Part shown: positions 26,257 to 29,137 of the stretch, one piece after another
Numbering within the stretch: position 1 is the first letter of the stretch
How the letters are laid out: every line of letters starts with the position of its first letter
Source of the DNA: Chara braunii
Lineage: Eukaryota; Streptophyta; Charophyceae; Charales; Characeae
DNA length: 29,137 nucleotides
NCBI GenBank assembly: GCA_003427395.1
Contig: BFEA01000203.1
Coordinates: 1,350,634 to 1,379,770, forward strand
Direction: 5' to 3'
The notes under the pieces: model-generated
What the model was told of the DNA's origin: nothing
Seen by the model: only the letters and a program-made list of their open reading frames with translations
Database searches by the model: none
Translations under genes and position numbers: made by a program

Positions 26257-27272
26257 GGTGCTATGACACTGAAGTAATCCATGCTATGTTCCCAAGAAAA
26301 GCTTGAAAGACTAACAATAAGTGGGTGTCTGTACCTCAAACTCACCCAGCTAGGTAGGTAGAGAATACCTAGGGGCATGAGACGACTCTCTCCAAGGAAC
26401 GTAGCATAATCTCCTGCGTAACTTCGGGAGGAGTACTTCCTTATACAGGAGGTCGCAGTGATCAGGCCTAGGCGACTCCCAGAAATAACTGCACACATCA
26501 TCATGCATCTAATCATTGATCCATGTGATGGACAGGCATTAAAAAAGGAGGAGAGAATTGGGGAAAGGAGGTAGGCAACATGTCATACTCAAGACTCAGA
26601 AACTCAGAAAGTATTACCCCATCTGTCTTCGGGGATTCTTAGAAGAACAAACTCGCAACCATAGCTTAAACACTCCGACCGGAACAGTTCATCCTCTTGC
26701 GCCCACCAATCACCTGGATCGTCACCCCGCAGTCCATCGCAGCGACATTTCAACCCTTCACAGTTGCAGCCAGCTCGTCGGGGCTTTTCTACCTGCTTGC
26801 TCACACTCACGCTCAGGCTTACACTCGGCTAGCCGACCCTCTTGATCTCGCTAACTCCCAGGTAGAATAGGAAGGGACAAAGTCGCACTTCCAATTTTTA
26901 AACCACGAGGATGCATGCATGAGAAAGTCGGGGATTAGGCGAGGAGGAAGAGAGGGCGGGATTGGGAGTGCCTTCCCGGGACCACGGCGTGGGGGACTTA
27001 GCCACTCTCCACGCGTCGATCCAGGATGCACCACTTCGGCCAATGACTATTAAGGAGACAGAAGAGAACCAGGGAGAATGGTGCGCGCGAGAAAGGCGGA
27101 ATGCTCAAGTGCCAAGAAGAAGCAAGGGGAGAGGGAAGGCATTGGAGATCAGGGAGCAAGAAAAGAGGAGGAAGATGAAGACAGAAGTTCCCAATGGGGA
27201 TGGAAGTTGAGGCACAAGGAAGGGAAAACGATGCACGAAGCCGTGGGCGCGCAGAAGGGGCAGGGCTTAGTT
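26257..27272. other. Intergenic, nothing recognised
   Basis: Downstream of the proposed EF-hand gene. Purine-rich from about 27030 to 27270, giving Lys/Glu/Arg-rich frames that are compositional. No promoter, RNA or element recognised. Confidence 0.45.
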
Positions 27273-27536
27273 ACTCGGCATGGCAGGGAGAAGCAGCAAG
27301 AAGACAAATCCCACAATAAATGTCGAATTCCGTAGGGAACCAATTTTTTTTAAAACTAATTTTAAATCCTAAATGCTGCAGAAAATCTGAAAAAGAAATC
27401 TGAAAACAAGTCCTAGACTACTCGGCATGGCAGGGAGAAGCAGCAAGAAGACAGGGAACCCAAAATTTTTAAAACTAATTAAAAATCCTAAATGCCGCAG
27501 AAAATCTGAAAAAGAAATCTGAAAACAAGTCCTAGA
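27273..27536 (+). repeat. Tandem duplication, about 145 and 117 bp units
   Basis: Both units run from ACTCGGCATGGCAGGGAGAA and GCAGCAAGAAGACA, via TTTAAAACTAATT, ATCCTAAATGC and GCAGAAAATCTG, to GAAAACAAGTCCTAGA. The first (27273-27417) contains about 28 extra bases; the second spans 27420-27536. Confidence 0.93.
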
Positions 27537-27711
27537 AATCTGATGAGCGAATTTCCAATTTCTAAATTCAAATGCCTTCTCACCCAATTTGTTGCGCGAA
27601 AAGCTTAACTGAAATTCCTGACTCGTTCACACGTGTAACTTCAACAAAAAAGGAAAAGTGGACACGCCACCCGGCACTTGCGCTCACTGAGGTGCTCCCT
27701 ATTTTGCAAAA

Positions 27712-28186
27712 ATGGACAAGAAGAAGGACACGATCACGTGTTGCCTGATCACCCCTTCCAACAGGCAACCTCTCTTCATCATAGTACAAAAATTCAAAAG
27801 GGGTTCCAAAATTCAGGGGCAAGTTGTCGATGTGCCTCAGAGTGAGGCATGGGCCCTTTGCATGGCCCATAGGACCCCCATCCCTCAGTCCACGCAGAAA
27901 GGCACGCTAGACAAATCCTGGCGGGCCACGTCGCGCGCTGGTTCATATTTTTTGAGCCGCAGAGGGGGATCCACTTCGGCAAAAGGAAGCCTCTTAAGTA
28001 CTGCTGGTTTACGAACGAGGACATTCAGCATAATAGTTTTTTGGTGAACGAGGACATTCTGCGGAATCTCATGTGGACGGCTAGGCTACCAGCTGGGCCC
28101 CCCAGGTCACCTTGTTTTCCTGGGCGGCCCGGCCGTGCAGGGACCAAAGAAGGTCACAGCAAAAAAAAAAAAAAAAAAAAAAAACT
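27712..28186 (+). pseudogene. LINE ORF1-like relic ending in A-run
   Basis: The frame from 27712 reads PLFIIVQKFKRGSKIQGQVV then DVPQSEAWALCMAHRTPIPQ. Near 27915 the similarity in style moves to another frame: HVARWFIFFEPQRG, then GKRKPLKYCWFTNEDI and NEDILRNLMWTARLPAGPP, ending EGHSKKKK in an A-run at 28160-28184. The NED-LRNLMW block and the RLPAGPP...CFPGR block look protein-like, and the latter recurs at 14487-14600. The likely source is a non-LTR retroelement ORF1; this is inference because no diagnostic domain is complete. A short direct repeat, GAACGAGGACATTC, occurs at about 28012 and 28047. Confidence 0.42.
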
Positions 28187-28241
28187 CCGACGAAACAGTT
28201 TGTCACAGCCCCTCGTTTGATGTCCTCTTCTCCGTCTCTGC

Positions 28242-29025
28242 CTACGGTTTACCGGGCAGCTCTGTTTGATGATATACATCGTCAAACATATATTTGTCCT
28301 TGAAGTTGAGCACGAGCTGCCCCCATCCCCGTGTGCCATAGCCCACTTGTACGCTGTGAGAAAGAGGCAGAGTGAAGGGGGAGGGGATGAAAGAAGAACG
28401 GTCACCACAAAAGAGCATGCATTCAGTATAGTGCCCATGGCCACAAAATGGGCATATAGTGTCCGGATGCGGAGGGTGCCTGCAGTCAGGAACGGTGGGA
28501 CAGTCCTCTGCACACATGGATGCAAAAACCATGTCATTGCAGTGATTGTGACAGAGACGATGGCGGCTACAGCCGAGTGTAACAGTGTTTGTGGTTGTGC
28601 AAAGGAGAAGGTCGCAGAGTGTTGGTGCATTGTCTTGCTGCAGCACAGGGCCAGAGGAATGATCTTCGACATAAAAGAGATTGCGGACGGTTTGTTGTGG
28701 CAAGAAAACAGCATCATTTTGTAAGAAATCAGTGACATCAATCATGGCATGGACCATGGTGCCGTTGTCCCACAGCTCCCAGTGGTCAGAGGCATGTACA
28801 ATGGCCATGTAATGGCCAGGGCCGTGCACATGCAGGCAGAGATGTGGGGTGGAGGAATAAACCACCTGCTCGAGCATTGCGTAGTTCAAGTTGACGGTCC
28901 CTCATTGCTATTTGTAGGACAGCAATGGTAAAGCCTCCTTCGCTGGTATAATTACAATCCTCTGGCTGTCGTTGGGGAAGATCAGCATCAAGCTGAAGGG
29001 CGACTGCATATGTAGAGTTTTCCAT
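28242..29025 (-). CDS. Josephin-like cysteine protease, last exon, frameshifted
   Basis: An acceptor CACCCACACCAG ends at 29026 on the - strand and the exon continues to TAG at 28242. The first frame (to about 28890) has TYAVALQLDADL and GGFTIAVLQIAMRDRQLEL, like the IAxxLD helix and GNFSIQVL strand of Josephin deubiquitinases. The second frame, one base shifted, continues YAMLEQVVYSSTPHLCLH, then GPGHYMAIV and HWELWDNGTMV. The GHY histidine and the D/N about 15 residues on have the spacing of the catalytic His and Asn/Asp of Josephin (clan CA). The catalytic Cys block would be in exons right of the window. After the domain, about 110 residues are Cys/His-rich (CHNHC, CPFCGH, CMLFC), probably zinc-binding, in place of the ubiquitin-interacting motifs of ataxin-3. 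The frameshift near 28885 marks a pseudogene, a sequencing error or a strain variant. Related clan CA families (USP) remain possible. Confidence 0.55.
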
Positions 29026-29137
29026 CTGGTGTGGGTGAGTGATAGTCTACTTTGATTTTGGTTAAGGTAGATTATCGTTTACAGTGTAATCAGTGAGGGG
29101 ATTCTGCAGACTGTTGAGGGTTCAGCCTCCTGATGAG
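29026..29137 (-). other. Intron end upstream of the Josephin-like exon
   Basis: On the - strand this ends in CTATCACTCACCCACACCAG, a pyrimidine-rich acceptor. A branch-point-like CTGATTAC lies about 60 bases earlier. The remaining exons are off the window. Confidence 0.5.

Noticed and set aside
27962-28020. TTAAGTACTGCTGGTTTACG as a fifth TTAA-family end
   Set aside because: It lies within the ORF1-like frame (KYCWFTNED), has no inverted partner and mismatches the end.
28266-28724. 152-residue + frame and 195-residue - frame
   Set aside because: Shadows of the Josephin-like exon in other frames.

Overview
The window looks like nuclear DNA of a repeat-rich plant-lineage eukaryote, most likely a streptophyte alga such as Chara. 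That assignment is inference from three things: Ty3-type gag and LINE relics, many short non-autonomous elements, and small exons separated by kilobases of transposon-filled intron. There are no bacterial operons, ribosome binding sites or rRNA. Most long open frames here are chance frames in repeats.

The best host gene runs along the + strand almost from end to end. Exons at 1004-1107, 3264-3318, 15825-15880 and 22985-23095 each have an AG acceptor and a GT donor. Their codon phases fit one another without a stop: 2 bases carried + 1, then 0, then 2 + 1. The product has a canonical EF-hand followed by an unfamiliar tail. A Pro/Ser/Thr-rich exon at 25667-25919 also fits the phase and probably ends the gene. 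The 5' exons lie left of the window. The introns are about 2.2, 12.5, 7.1 and 2.6 kb.

The introns are packed with mobile DNA. Intron 1 holds two TTAA-flanked inverted-repeat elements in tandem. Intron 2 holds an approximately 80-100 bp minisatellite, three or four tRNA-derived SINE pieces, a + strand LINE reverse-transcriptase relic, a 5'-truncated - strand LINE ending in poly(A), a Ty3-type gag with an overlapping upstream ORF, a stretch rich in ACGT-core sites beside an 8-unit minisatellite, and two GTCCGGA-rich poly(A)-tailed repeats in inverted orientation. Intron 3 holds a tandem duplication, a large foldback element, two further palindromic elements, another TTAA-flanked element and another SINE.

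The right end has a second 105-bp palindromic TA-flanked element, a tRNA-like sequence, a LINE ORF1-like relic and, on the - strand (28242-29025), the last exon of a Josephin-like cysteine-protease gene with an unusual Cys/His-rich tail and an apparent one-base frameshift. No CRISPR array, phage or bacterial-style system is visible. The most novel material is the set of short inverted-repeat families, the EF-hand gene and the Josephin-like gene.
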